A stretch of DNA of 64,000 bases from Streptomyces sp. CBMA29 (lineage in GTDB: Bacteria > Actinomycetota > Actinomycetes > Streptomycetales > Streptomycetaceae), in contig NZ_MECL01000115.1 in NCBI RefSeq assembly GCF_014596445.1, forward strand, positions 1-64,000, read 5' to 3'. Shown here one piece after another: positions 46,236 through 55,900 of the stretch. The notes under the pieces are model-generated. The model saw nothing but the letters and a program-made list of their open reading frames with translations, ran no database searches and was not told where the DNA came from. Each line of letters starts with the position of its first letter. Within the stretch, counting starts at the first letter, position 1. Both the position numbers and the translations under genes were made by a program.

Positions 46236-46336
46236 GTGCGAACAACCTCCATAGGGGGGATGGACCCCTCGAAACGACTTCGCGGGGTCATGGGAGGTGG
46301 TGCGGTGAAGCATGGTTCGGTTACACGCTCTTAACG

Positions 46337-46350
46337 TGGGAGCGCTCCCA
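46337..46350. promoter_or_regulatory. CebR box upstream of the GH6 cellulase
   Basis: The perfect 14-bp palindrome TGGGAGCGCTCCCA lies 102 bp before the cellulase ATG. It is the established operator of CebR, the LacI-type cello-oligosaccharide repressor of streptomycetes. The cebR gene itself is not in the window. Confidence 0.95.
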
Positions 46351-46494
46351 TAGTGGGCAGGCGGTCCGCTCCTGTCAATGCTTGGCGCTACGTCCCTGGA
46401 GTTGGTCCCGGACGGGGGCCGGACGCCAACACCTCTGAAACGCATGACGGTTGGCGGACCCGCCCGGACGGACGGGCGGGCGCGGGCACGGAGC

Positions 46495-46523
46495 GGGCGC
46501 CGGGGGCGGAACCCCCGGCGCCC
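46495..46523. terminator. Terminator hairpin downstream of the flavoprotein gene
   Basis: A 12-bp perfect stem GGGCGCCGGGGG / CCCCCGGCGCCC with a 5-nt loop lies 10 bp after the stop of the minus-strand flavoprotein gene and before the cellulase promoter, isolating the two units. The 297-bp gap otherwise contains the CebR box and no gene. Confidence 0.8.
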
Positions 46524-46532
46524 TCTCGTGCG

Positions 46533-48224
46533 TTAAGCCGTCGCGACCGCGGCGGCCCGCCCCGCCGCGCGCCCGGAGAAGATGCAGCCGCCGAGGAACG
46601 TCCCCTCCAGCGACCGGTATCCGTGCATCCCGCCGCCGCCGAATCCCGCGGCCTCGCCTGCCGCGTAGAGCCCGCTGAGCACCTCGCCGCGACCGGCCGC
46701 GCCACCGTCCTCCGCGCCTTCCGACCCGCCGCGCAGGACACGCCCTTCGAGGTCGGTCTCCAGGCCGCCGAGCGACTTCCGGGTCAGGATGTTGAGCCGC
46801 ACGGCGATCAGCGGCCCCGCCTTCGGGTCGAGCAGCCGGTGCGGCGACGCGGTGCGAATGAGCTTGTCGCCGAGGTAGTTGCGGGCCCCGCGGATGGCGG
46901 TGACCTGCAAGTCCTTGGTGTACGTGTTCGCGATCTCGCGGTCACGCGCCTCGACTTCGCGCCGTACGACCGCCTCGTCGACCAGCCCCTGACCCGTCAC
47001 GGCGTTCATCCCCCGCACCAAGGCGCCGAGTTCCTTCTCCACCACGAAGTCGACACCGTGCTGCTTGAACGCCTCGACCGGCCCCGGCGCCCCCGGCAGC
47101 GCGCGCTTGAGCACGTCGCGCACGCTCTTCCCGGTCAGGTCCGGATTCTGCTCGGAGCCCGACAGTGCGAATTCCTTCTCGATGATCTTCTGCGTGAGGA
47201 CGAACCAGGTGTATTCGTGGCCCGTCCCCATGATGTGCTCCAGGGTGCCGAGCGTGTCGAAACCGGGGAAGTACGGGACCGGCAGCCGCTTGCCGGTGGC
47301 GTCCAGCCACAGCGAGGAGGGGCCGGGCAGGATACGGATGCCGTGGCGGGCCCAGATCGGGTTCCAGTTCTCGATGCCCTCGGTGTAGTGCCACATCCGG
47401 TCACCATTGATCAACCTTCCGCCCGCCGCCTCTGTGATGCCGAGCATCAGGCCGTCCACGTGCGCGGGAACGCCGGAGAGCAGTTTGCCGGGCGGGGTGC
47501 CGAGCCGCTTGGGCCAGGCGGCCCGTACGAGATCGTGGTTGCCGCCGATGCCTCCGCTTGTGACGACCACGGCCTGCGCGCGGAGTTCGAACGCGCCCGC
47601 CGTCTCCCGCGAACTGGCCTCGCCGCGCGCCACGTCACTGGCCGCCAGGACCTCACCCGTCACACCGTCCACGGCGTCGCCGGTACGGGTCAGGCCGGTC
47701 ACCCGGTGCCGGAAGCGCAGTTCGACCCGCCCGCGCGCGACCTCGTCGCGTACCCGCTGCGCGAAGGGCGCGACGACACCGGGCCCGGTGCCCCAGGTGA
47801 TGTGGAAGCGCGGCACGGAGTTGCCGGGTCCTGTGGCCAGGAAGCCGCCGCGCTCGGCCCAGCCGACCACCGGGAAGAAGCGCATGCCGCGCTGGTGCAG
47901 CCAGGCCCGCTTCTCGCCCGCGGCGAAGTGCACGTACGCCTCGGCCCAGCGGCGCGGCCAGTAGTCCTCGGGCCGGTCGAAGCCGGCCGTGCCGAGCCAG
48001 TCCTGGAGCGCGAGGTCGGGCGTGTCCTTGATCCGCATCCGGCGCTGCTCCGGCGAGTCGACGAAGAAGAGCCCGCCGAAGGACCAGAACGCCTGACCTC
48101 CGAGGGACGCCTCGGGCTCCTGGTCGACCAGGATCACCTTCCGTCCGGCCTCCGCCAGTTCGACCGTGGCCACCAGACCGGCCAGTCCCGCGCCCACCAC
48201 CACGACGTCCGCGTCCAGCGCCAT
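46533..48224 (-). CDS. FAD-binding dehydrogenase, fumarate-reductase/KstD fold
   Basis: A 563-residue flavoprotein. The N-terminal FAD loop is [22 protein letters not shown] with [27 protein letters not shown]; the C-terminal FAD motif is [38 protein letters not shown]. The middle has [20 protein letters not shown]. The family includes 3-ketosteroid dehydrogenases and fumarate reductases, but members of this ~550-residue group, ending in [14 protein letters not shown], are mostly uncharacterised. It is divergent from gltX with a 135-bp gap and has no redox partner nearby. Confidence 0.9.
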   Translation of the reverse strand: MALDADVVVVGAGLAGLVATVELAEAGRKVILVDQEPEASLGGQAFWSFGGLFFVDSPEQRRMRIKDTPDLALQDWLGTAGFDRPEDYWPRRWAEAYVHFAAGEKRAWLHQRGMRFFPVVGWAERGGFLATGPGNSVPRFHITWGTGPGVVAPFAQRVRDEVARGRVELRFRHRVTGLTRTGDAVDGVTGEVLAASDVARGEASSRETAGAFELRAQAVVVTSGGIGGNHDLVRAAWPKRLGTPPGKLLSGVPAHVDGLMLGITEAAGGRLINGDRMWHYTEGIENWNPIWARHGIRILPGPSSLWLDATGKRLPVPYFPGFDTLGTLEHIMGTGHEYTWFVLTQKIIEKEFALSGSEQNPDLTGKSVRDVLKRALPGAPGPVEAFKQHGVDFVVEKELGALVRGMNAVTGQGLVDEAVVRREVEARDREIANTYTKDLQVTAIRGARNYLGDKLIRTASPHRLLDPKAGPLIAVRLNILTRKSLGGLETDLEGRVLRGGSEGAEDGGAAGRGEVLSGLYAAGEAAGFGGGGMHGYRSLEGTFLGGCIFSGRAAGRAAAVATA

Positions 48225-48359
48225 CCGACCGCTCCTTACTCGCCAGTAATCAATGTAGTGACGAGCACGTTACGCGAGCGGCGGGCGCGGGTCAGCGGCA
48301 TCGGGACCCCGCAATATGCGGGGCGCGGGGCGCGGACCCGGCTCGGTAGGATTCACGCC

Positions 48360-49793
48360 ATGTCTGATGCCCCGCTCCGCGTCCGTTTCGCCCCCTCCCC
48401 GACCGGTATCTTCCACGTCGGCGGCGCCCGTTCCGCCCTCTACAACTGGGCGGTCGCCCGACAGTCGGGCGGCACCTTCGTCCTGCGCATCGAGGACACC
48501 GACGCGGCGCGCAACAAGCCCGAATGGATCGACGGCATCATCAGCGCGCTGGCCGCCATCGGCATCAGCGGCGCCGACCCCGCCTTCGAGGGCCCGTACT
48601 TCCAGTCGCAGAACGCCGACCGGCACCGCGAGGCCGCGTCCCGGCTCCAGATCGAGGGGCGCGCGTACTACTGCGACTGCACGCGCGACATGCTCAAGGA
48701 GCGCACCGGCTCCGAACACCTCGGTTACGACGGCTTCTGCCGCGAGCGCGGGCTGGCGTACGAGCCGGGGCGCGCGATGCGGTTCCGCACGCCGGACGAG
48801 GGCGAGACGGTGGTGGTCGACCTGATCCGCGGCGAACCGGCCTTCCCCAACAGCTCCATCGAGGACTTCGTCATCGCCCGCGGCGACGGCTCCCCGGTCT
48901 TCCTGCTCGCCAACGTCGTGGACGACCTCGACGAGCGCGTCACGCAGGTCATCCGCGGCGAGGAGCACCTGTCCAACACGCCCAAGCAGCAACTCCTCTG
49001 GGAGGCGCTGGGCGCCACCCCGCCCACCTGGGCGCACCTACCGGTGATCGTCAACGAGAAGCGGCAGAAGCTCTCCAAGCGCCGCGACAAGGTCGCCCTC
49101 GAGGACTACCTCGCCGAGGGCTACCTGCCCGAGGCCATGGTCAACTACCTGATGCTGCTCGGCTGGGGCCCCGGTGACGACCGCGAGATCCTGCCCTACG
49201 AGGAGCTGGAGCAGCTCTTCCGCATCGAGGACGTCATCGGCTCCTCCGCCTTCTTCGACGTCAAGAAGCTCACCGCCTTCAACGGCGAGTACATCCGCGC
49301 CCTGTCCCCTGCCGCCTTCGTCAGCGCCTGCGCGCCCTGGCTGACCGCCCCGCACGCCACCTGGGACCCGCGGTCGTACGACGAGGCCGTCTTCGAGACC
49401 GTCGCCCCGCTCGCCCAGACCCGGATCACCCTGCTGTCCGAGATCACGTCCTATGTCGACTTCCTCTTCCTCGACGAGCCGGTACGCGACGACGCGTCCT
49501 GGTCCAAGGCGATGAAGGCGGGCGCGGCGGATCTTCTGCGCGACGCAGCCAATGAGCTGGGCGCGCTTTCCGACTGGTCGGCGGAGCCGCTGAAGGCGGC
49601 CCTGGAGTCCGTCGCCGCCGCCCACGGTCTCAAGCTCGGCAAGGCCCAGGCGCCCATCCGGGTCGCCGTCATGGGCCGCACGGTCGGGCTGCCGCTCTTC
49701 GAGTCGCTCGAGACGCTGGGGCGTGAGCGAGCGCTGGCCCGCCTGGAGGCCGCCCGCACCCGCCTGGAGTCCGAGACGCCCGCCGGGTCGTAA
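48360..49793 (+). CDS. gltX: Glutamyl-tRNA synthetase, divergent-looking copy
   Basis: A 477-residue class I synthetase that attaches Glu to tRNA. The HIGH motif is [20 protein letters not shown], the KMSKS motif is [17 protein letters not shown] at about 235-250, and [19 protein letters not shown] and GFCRER lie between. The C-terminal anticodon-binding region covers about residues 320-477. It lies in an accessory neighbourhood, between a flavoprotein and a hypothetical gene, and the family's usual actinobacterial form (with a VRTALFNWAF-type first motif) differs noticeably. It may be a second, lineage-specific GluRS; I cannot confirm that from one window. The stop codon lies inside its terminator. 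Confidence 0.93.
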   Translation: MSDAPLRVRFAPSPTGIFHVGGARSALYNWAVARQSGGTFVLRIEDTDAARNKPEWIDGIISALAAIGISGADPAFEGPYFQSQNADRHREAASRLQIEGRAYYCDCTRDMLKERTGSEHLGYDGFCRERGLAYEPGRAMRFRTPDEGETVVVDLIRGEPAFPNSSIEDFVIARGDGSPVFLLANVVDDLDERVTQVIRGEEHLSNTPKQQLLWEALGATPPTWAHLPVIVNEKRQKLSKRRDKVALEDYLAEGYLPEAMVNYLMLLGWGPGDDREILPYEELEQLFRIEDVIGSSAFFDVKKLTAFNGEYIRALSPAAFVSACAPWLTAPHATWDPRSYDEAVFETVAPLAQTRITLLSEITSYVDFLFLDEPVRDDASWSKAMKAGAADLLRDAANELGALSDWSAEPLKAALESVAAAHGLKLGKAQAPIRVAVMGRTVGLPLFESLETLGRERALARLEAARTRLESETPAGS

Positions 49794-49822
49794 GACCCGC
49801 CACCCTGGCGCGGCGGGTCTTA
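49791..49822 (+). terminator. Terminator overlapping the gltX stop codon
   Basis: An 11-bp perfect stem TAAGACCCGCC / GGCGGGTCTTA with a 10-nt loop; the TAA of the left arm is the gltX stop. A degenerate CGGACCC repeat follows at 49837-49868. Confidence 0.75.
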
Positions 49823-49907
49823 CACACCGCCGCGCCGGACCCGGACCCGGGACTCGGACCCGGACCCGGCATCGGCACCCGCCGTCGGACGGCGTACGGT
49901 CGCCGCC

Positions 49908-50576
49908 GTGACCGTTTACGACACCGCCCGGCGGCTCCCCGCCATCCCCGTACTCCGTGACCACTGCCGCGCGCTGGCCATGCTGGAGGCGATACTCAGC
50001 CCGTCGTGGGAGAGCCGCTTCTACTCCTTCGACGCGCACTGGTCGGACGTCGAGGAGATGGCCTCCATGAGCAACGGCTCGGGCGACGAGTACTCCATCG
50101 TCTTCTCCCCCCTCGGCGCCTATGTCCGCGGCTTCGCGCACGAGTCCCGGATGAGCCCCTACGTCGAGGACGGCCCCTGGCCCGGTGTTCTCGACGACGT
50201 CCCCGCCGTCTTCCGCCCCTGCGTCGAGGAGCCCGCCTTCAGCGACGAGGACGGCATGCCCGTGGTCACCGCCTGCCTGTGGCGACAGCCCGCCGACACC
50301 GCGTGGCGGACCGGCGACGCCATCGAATTCCCCGACGCGCCCGACGGCGACCCCGACGGCGCCGGACTCCTCTTCCCGCTGCTCACCGACCGCGACGCCG
50401 ACGCCTACCGCGCCTTCGCCGAGGACTACTACGAGGTCCCGGTCGCCCCCGCTCCCGTCCACCACGTCCTCGCCCTGCGCCCGCTGACCCCCGAGGTCGT
50501 CACCACGCTCAACCCCGGCCTCACGCTCCCCGAACTGGCCGCCGACATCACGTCCATCGGCTACCCCCGCCCGTAA
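49908..50576 (+). CDS. Conserved-looking hypothetical protein, soluble and acidic
   Basis: A 222-residue protein with no signal peptide or membrane segment. It is rich in Asp, Glu, Pro and aromatic residues, e.g. RLPAIPVLRDHCRALAMLEA, FYSFDAHWSDVEEMASM and AYVRGFAHESRMSPYVEDG. The mixed alpha/beta character and acidic surface resemble small immunity-type or regulatory proteins, but I recognise no family. GTG start; codon usage is typical of the host. It stands alone between the gltX terminator and the convergent ATPase-fold gene. Confidence 0.7.
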   Translation: MTVYDTARRLPAIPVLRDHCRALAMLEAILSPSWESRFYSFDAHWSDVEEMASMSNGSGDEYSIVFSPLGAYVRGFAHESRMSPYVEDGPWPGVLDDVPAVFRPCVEEPAFSDEDGMPVVTACLWRQPADTAWRTGDAIEFPDAPDGDPDGAGLLFPLLTDRDADAYRAFAEDYYEVPVAPAPVHHVLALRPLTPEVVTTLNPGLTLPELAADITSIGYPRP

Positions 50577-50600
50577 CCCCGACGCCGGGCCTCTCCCGCA

Positions 50601-51062
50601 CTACCCCTCCCCGCCCGCGCGCCCGGAGGCCACACCCTTGAACCGCGCCCACACCACCTTCCCGAAAGGCTCCCGCCCCTCGACCCCCCACGCGTCCGCG
50701 ACCGCCGCGACAATCAGCAACCCCCGCCCCCGTACATCCGCCGCACCCGGCTCGCACACCCGCGGCCTCCGTTCCCCCTCCTCGTCACGACTGTCATGCA
50801 CCTCCAGCCGTACGCATCCGTCCTCCACCACCACCCGCACCAAAAACCCGTGCCCCCGCCGCGTCCCGTGCGCCAACGCGTTCGACGTCAACTCCGATAC
50901 GCACAACCGCACGTCGTCAACAACAGGCGACAGCCCCCACTCCCTCAGGACCCCCACGGCGAATTCGCGGGCCAGCCCGACCGATTCGCGTTTCGCGTCG
51001 AAGAATCGCGATACGGCCGCGGGTAAGACTCCGGCCTTGAGCGCAGCGCTCTCATCAGTCAC
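50601..51062 (-). CDS. ATP-binding GHKL protein, anti-sigma regulatory factor type
   Basis: A 153-residue HATPase_c_2 (RsbW/SpoIIAB-like) protein. N-box: LCVSELTSNALAHG; G-boxes: VHDSRDEE and ADVRGRGLLIVAAVADAWGV, ending WARF. Streptomycetes encode dozens of such stand-alone kinases, which inhibit sigma factors or phosphorylate anti-anti-sigma proteins; no partner is adjacent. GTG start. Its promoter region carries an inverted repeat (51191-51214) containing the same core as the GntR-gene operator, which suggests GntR control. Confidence 0.88.
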   Translation of the reverse strand: MTDESAALKAGVLPAAVSRFFDAKRESVGLAREFAVGVLREWGLSPVVDDVRLCVSELTSNALAHGTRRGHGFLVRVVVEDGCVRLEVHDSRDEEGERRPRVCEPGAADVRGRGLLIVAAVADAWGVEGREPFGKVVWARFKGVASGRAGGEG

Positions 51063-51190
51063 GAACTGTTCCCTTCTTGTGGCACAGCGAAGTCACTCGA
51101 AGGCGTGCCGGATCGCGGAATTTCCCGGCTCGGACCCCGTGCGGCACGCCAATGACGAACAAGGGGTGCGATGACATCGCACCCTTTGAG

Positions 51191-51214
51191 ACTGGACCGG
51201 TTGACCGGTCCAGT
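51191..51214. promoter_or_regulatory. GntR-type operator 1, upstream of the GHKL gene
   Basis: Perfect 10-bp arms ACTGGACCGG / CCGGTCCAGT around TTGA, 129-152 bp before the GHKL start. It contains the 12-mer GGTTGACCGGTC that recurs at 51981-51992. Confidence 0.65.
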
Positions 51215-51228
51215 CAAGCGATTGTCAA

Positions 51229-51954
51229 CTATCCGTGACTCATCCGGTAGTTGTCCGTCAGCTCCCACAGGTCGGAAGGAGTGACGCCTTCTTCTGCGAC
51301 GAGAACCCGTCCGTCCTTGTCGTGCGCGACATGGAGCACGACCGCGACCGCGAGCGGTAGCTCACGTCCCAACTGCCCTGCCTCCGCCGACATCGCCAGG
51401 CGCACTTTCGTGAGGTCGGTCCCCCGCGCCGGTGAACGCCCGGTCTGCCGCGCCACGTAGTGGGTCGTCCCCTCGGCGATCGGACCCGCCTGAGTCAGTT
51501 TCGGACAGGCCTCCGCGATGTCCGCCGGAAACCACGCCGTGACCAGCGACAGCGGAGCACCGTCGTCCAGCAGCACCAAGCGGTCACGCCGCAGAGCGGA
51601 TACGCCCGCCGCAAGGTCCAAAATCCTTGCGACTCGGTCGGGCGGCACTTCGTGAACCGGCTTGCCCAACCGCCGGAAGGGGTGACCGCCAGTCACGCGC
51701 GCGGCGTCTGCCCGGCGCCGGCCGGCGGGACGCGCCAACGGCGTTTCGCGTACGTGGAATCCCTGGCCCTGACGAGCCGCCACGAGGCCGTCCCCCCTCA
51801 GCACATCCATCGCCTTGATGACCGTCGCCCGCGACACGGACCATTGCTCGCACAAATCCCGCCCGGACGGCAGGACGTCGCCCGGACCGAACTCACCGTC
51901 GGCGATCCGGGTCCGCAACGAATCCGCGATCTCTTCGTACTTGAGCCTGGGCAT
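51229..51954 (-). CDS. GntR-family regulator with UTRA domain (HutC type)
   Basis: A 241-residue regulator. The winged HTH is KYEEIADSLRTRIADGEFGPGDVLPSGRDLCEQWSVSRATVIKAMDVLRGDGLVAARQGQGFHV; the UTRA ligand domain covers about residues 85-235 (LVTAWFPADIA, EGTTHYVARQTGR, VLHVAHDKDGRVLVAEEGVTP). HutC-type members respond to small metabolites. Two identical 12-bp operator cores bracket the gene, one before its own start (shared with the divergent methyltransferase) and one after its stop. The ligand is unknown. Confidence 0.92.
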   Translation of the reverse strand: MPRLKYEEIADSLRTRIADGEFGPGDVLPSGRDLCEQWSVSRATVIKAMDVLRGDGLVAARQGQGFHVRETPLARPAGRRRADAARVTGGHPFRRLGKPVHEVPPDRVARILDLAAGVSALRRDRLVLLDDGAPLSLVTAWFPADIAEACPKLTQAGPIAEGTTHYVARQTGRSPARGTDLTKVRLAMSAEAGQLGRELPLAVAVVLHVAHDKDGRVLVAEEGVTPSDLWELTDNYRMSHG

Positions 51955-51980
51955 GGCGAGGCACTCCCGTTCGGTGGACA

Positions 51981-51993
51981 GGTTGACCGGTCA
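51981..51993. promoter_or_regulatory. GntR-type operator 2, between gntR and the methyltransferase gene
   Basis: GGTTGACCGGTCA, containing the palindrome TGACCGGTCA (51984-51993), lies 27 bp from the gntR start and 19 bp from the divergent methyltransferase start. A site this close to both would block both promoters. Confidence 0.7.
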
Positions 51994-52011
51994 GGGTAGA
52001 CCATCGCACTC

Positions 52012-52827
52012 ATGGCGACCGCACCCCACGTAGCGTCCGAGATCCTGGACTTCTACGGCTCGGTATTCGACGAGTCGACGCGTTTGACCTCCTCTGCCGA
52101 CGGCGCGCTGGAGCTGGCGAGGACCCGGGAGATCCTGCGGCGTCACCTGCCGCCCGCGCCCGCGGCTGTGCTGGATGTCGGCGGCGGGGCCGGGGTGCAT
52201 GCGAAGTGGCTGGTCGAGGACGGCTATCGGGTGCACTTGGTGGATCCGGTGGAGCGGCATGTGGAGCACGCGAAGTCGGCCGGCTGCACCACGGAGCTGG
52301 GCGACGCGCGGGCGCTGAGCGCGGAGGCCGGGACGTACGACGCCGTCCTGCTGCTCGGGCCGCTCTACCACCTGCTGGAACGTGCCGAACGCGATCAGGC
52401 GCTCGCGGAAGCCCGGCGGGTGGTACGGCCAGGTGGCATGGTCGCGGCCGCCGCGATCGGACGGTACGCCTCGCTCTTCGAGCACACCGCGACGACGCTG
52501 CTGACGAAGGACCGCGTCCGGGACGCCGTCGGCGACATCCTGGCGACGGGCCGCCACGACCCCGGACGCAAGGGCTTCACGGCCGCGTATTTCCATACGG
52601 CGGCGGAGCTGGCGGATGAGCTGACCGGCGCGGGCCTCACCGACGTCACCGTCCTCGGTGTCGAGGGCCCGGCCTGGGCACTGCTGAAGGCCGCCGAACA
52701 GCACACGGGCGGGTCTCTGACCGACTCACCGATGTTCGCCGCGGCCCTGACCGCCGCCCGGCTGGCGGAGCCGTATCCGGAGCTGCTGTCCGCCGCGTCG
52801 CACCTGCTGGCGGTGGGCACCGCCTGA
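52012..52827 (+). CDS. Class I SAM-dependent methyltransferase
   Basis: A 271-residue enzyme. The SAM site is AAVLDVGGGAGVHAKWLVEDGYRVHLVDPV, with YDAVLLLGPLYHLLERAERDQALAEARRVVRPGGMV completing the fold. The 'LLLGPLYHL' segment is common in small-molecule methyltransferases; the C-terminal 100 residues form a cap helical region. It starts 57 bp from the divergent GntR gene and the shared operator core lies between, so it is probably a GntR target. Substrate unknown. Confidence 0.92.
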   Translation: MATAPHVASEILDFYGSVFDESTRLTSSADGALELARTREILRRHLPPAPAAVLDVGGGAGVHAKWLVEDGYRVHLVDPVERHVEHAKSAGCTTELGDARALSAEAGTYDAVLLLGPLYHLLERAERDQALAEARRVVRPGGMVAAAAIGRYASLFEHTATTLLTKDRVRDAVGDILATGRHDPGRKGFTAAYFHTAAELADELTGAGLTDVTVLGVEGPAWALLKAAEQHTGGSLTDSPMFAAALTAARLAEPYPELLSAASHLLAVGTA

Positions 52828-52998
52828 CGTCGGCCGCCCGGCCAGGGCCTGAGGGCCGGGGTCTGGAGACAGGGCCTGAGGAACGGGGTCCCGCGGGCGG
52901 GCGCACCGCGCGCGGGGCGGGGCGCATGGGCGGCGGACGGGGGCGAGGCGGGGGCGCAAGATGGCGAAAAGTTGCCGGGGGTTTCCGGGGGCCGAACC

Positions 52999-55900
52999 AT
53001 GGGAGGGGTGAGCGACGGCGCGTACCTCCGATTCCCGCATCTCCATGGCGACCTGCTCAGCTTCGCCGCCGAGGACGACATCTGGGTGGCCCCGCTGGGG
53101 GCGGCCGGGGGGTCGGCCGGGCGGGCGTGGCGGGTGACGGCGGACCGGACGCGGGTGGGGCCGCCGCGGCTGTCGCCCGACGGTTCGACCATCGCGTTCA
53201 CGACGTGGCGGAGCCTGGACCCCGAGGTGTATCTGGTCCCGACGGACGGCGGGGAATCGCGGCGGCTGACGTATTGGGGCAGCTCCGACACACGGGTGTG
53301 CTCGTGGACGCCGGACGGCCAGGTGCTGGCGGTGTCGTCGCACGGGCAGCCGTTCGCCTACCACACGTGGGCGCACAGCGTGCCGGTGGACGGCGGGACC
53401 GGCGGGCCGCTGCCGTGGGGGCCGGTGTCGGACATCGCGGTGTGCGACGAGAACGGGGAGCCGGGTGAGCGCCGCACACTGCTGTTGACGGGGACGCCGC
53501 CGCACGAGCCGCACGCGTGGAAGCGGTACCGCGGCGGCGCGACGGGGCGGCTGTGGCTGCACGGCGAGCGGCTGGTTCCGGACATCGACGGTCACCTGGC
53601 GTCGCCGATGTTCGTGTCGGGCCGGATCGCCTTCCTCTCCGACCACGAGGGCATCGGCAATCTGTACTCGTGCCACCCGGACGGTACGGATCTGCGGCGG
53701 CATACCGACCACGCCGAGTTCTACGCCCGCAGCGCCGCCACCGACGGCCGGCGGGTGGTGTACCAGTGCGCGGGCGAGCTGTGGCTGGTGGAGGACCTGG
53801 CGGCGCCCGACGCCCGGCCGCGCCGCCTGGACATCCGGCTGGGCGGCGCGAGGAGCGGGCAGCGCCCGTACCAGGTGCCCGCGGCCTCGAACCTGGACAG
53901 CCTGGCCATGGACGGTACGGGCCGGGCCAGCGCCGTCTGCGTACGCGGCAGCCTCTACTGGCTCACGCACCGCGACGGCCCCGCCCGGACGATCGCCGAC
54001 GAGCCCGGCGCGCGGGTCCGGCTGCCGGAGATGCTCGGCGACACCGGTCTGGTCGCCTTCGTCACGGACGCGGAGGGCGAGGACGGGATCGAACTGGCGC
54101 ATCTGCCGGGGCGGGCGTCGCGGACGGCGATCCGCGGCGGCGCGCGGGATTCCGCGGCGGCGGACGCGAAGGCGCAGGTGACGGAGGCGGCGGACGTCAC
54201 CGAGGTGACGGAGGAGCTGACCGACGCGGTGCCGGTCGCGGAGGCGGGCGGCGCCTCCGGCAAGGGCGGGCCGGGTGTCGACCGTTCGAGCACCGTGTAC
54301 ACGGAGGCCGCAGACGGTCACGGCAAGGGCGACGGCGGCACCCGTACCCCCGCCTCCGGCGGCCAATCACCCGACACCGACGCGTACACGAACGACGTCT
54401 TCGGCGGCGACGGCGTTGACGAGCCGGACCGTCCCACCCGCCTCGCCGTCGGCAAACTCGGCCGCGTCCTGGAACTGGTCTCCTCCCCCGACGGCGGCAC
54501 CCTGGCCGTCGCCACCAACGACGGCCGCCTGCTGCTGGTCACGACCGGCGAGGCGGAGGACGACTCGGACGGTGACGAGGGCGGTGACCCGTACGGCCTA
54601 GGGGACGACGTACGGGCTGACGTACGCGACGAACCCGGCGGCGCGGGTGACGGCACGCGGGACGGCATACGCCGCGTACCGCTGGACGATCGCACAACCG
54701 ACGGCCGCACCATGGCGGGCGCCGTCAACGAACTGATCCGTTCCACCAACGGCCCCGTCCGTGACCTGGCCTTCTCCCCCGACTCGGCGTGGCTGACCTG
54801 GTCGCACCCCGGTATCGGCCGCAGTCTGCGCTCGGTGAAGATCGCCCGCTTGTCCGACCATTCGATCATCGACGTCACCAACGGCCGTTTCGAGGACGAG
54901 CAACCCGTCTTCACCCGCGACGGCCGCTACCTCGCCTTCCTCTCCTGGCGCGGCTTCGACCCGGTGTACGACGTTCATACCGGTGACCTGTCGTTCCCGC
55001 TCGGCTGCCGCCCGTATCTGGTGCCGCTGAATTCGGCGACACCGTCACCCTTCGCGCTGCCGGTTGACGGCCGTCCCATCGGCGGCGGTCTCGACCCGGG
55101 CGAGAGCGGCGGCGGTGACGGGCCGGTGGTCGTCGAGGTGGAGGGCCTGGCGAACCGGGTGACGCCCTTCCCCGTCCCCGCGTCGAAGTACTCGGCACTG
55201 GAGCCCGTGCACAACGGCCTGGTCTGGCTGCGCTGGCCGATCTCCGGCGCGCTCGGCGAGACCTTCGCCAACCCCACCGACCCCTCCGCCCGCCCGACGC
55301 TGGAGTACTACAACCTGACCAAGTCCAAGCGGACCGAACTGGTCCACCACATGGACTGGTACGCCGTCAGCGGCGACGGCCAGCGCCTGGCGGTCTTCGA
55401 CGAGGGCGAGCTGGCCGTCCTGCCCGCCACCGAACGCGGCGACGACGACTCGACGGTCTATGTCGACATGCGCCGCATCCTGCACGAGGTGGACCCGACA
55501 GCCGAGTGGCGGCAGTCGTACGCCGAGGCCGGGAGGCTGATCCGCGACTACTTCTGGGCGCCCGACATGTGCGGCGTCGACTGGCCCGCGATCCTCGACC
55601 AGTACCGCCCGCTGGTCGAACGCGTCGCCACGCCCGACGAGTTCGCCGACCTGCTGCGCGAAGTCCTCGGCGAACTGGGCACGTCGCACGCGTACGTCGC
55701 CCCCGCCCGCCGCAACGAGGGCCCGCCGCACTACCAGCGCCCCATCGGCCTGCTCGGCGCCGACTTCCAGCACGGCAAGGACGGTACGTGGTCGGTCCTA
55801 CGCATCCTGCCGGGCGAGTCGTCGGACTCCAAGGCCCGTTCGCCGCTGGCCGGTACGGGCATCCGCGAGGGCGCGGTGCTCACCCACATCGACGGGCGGC

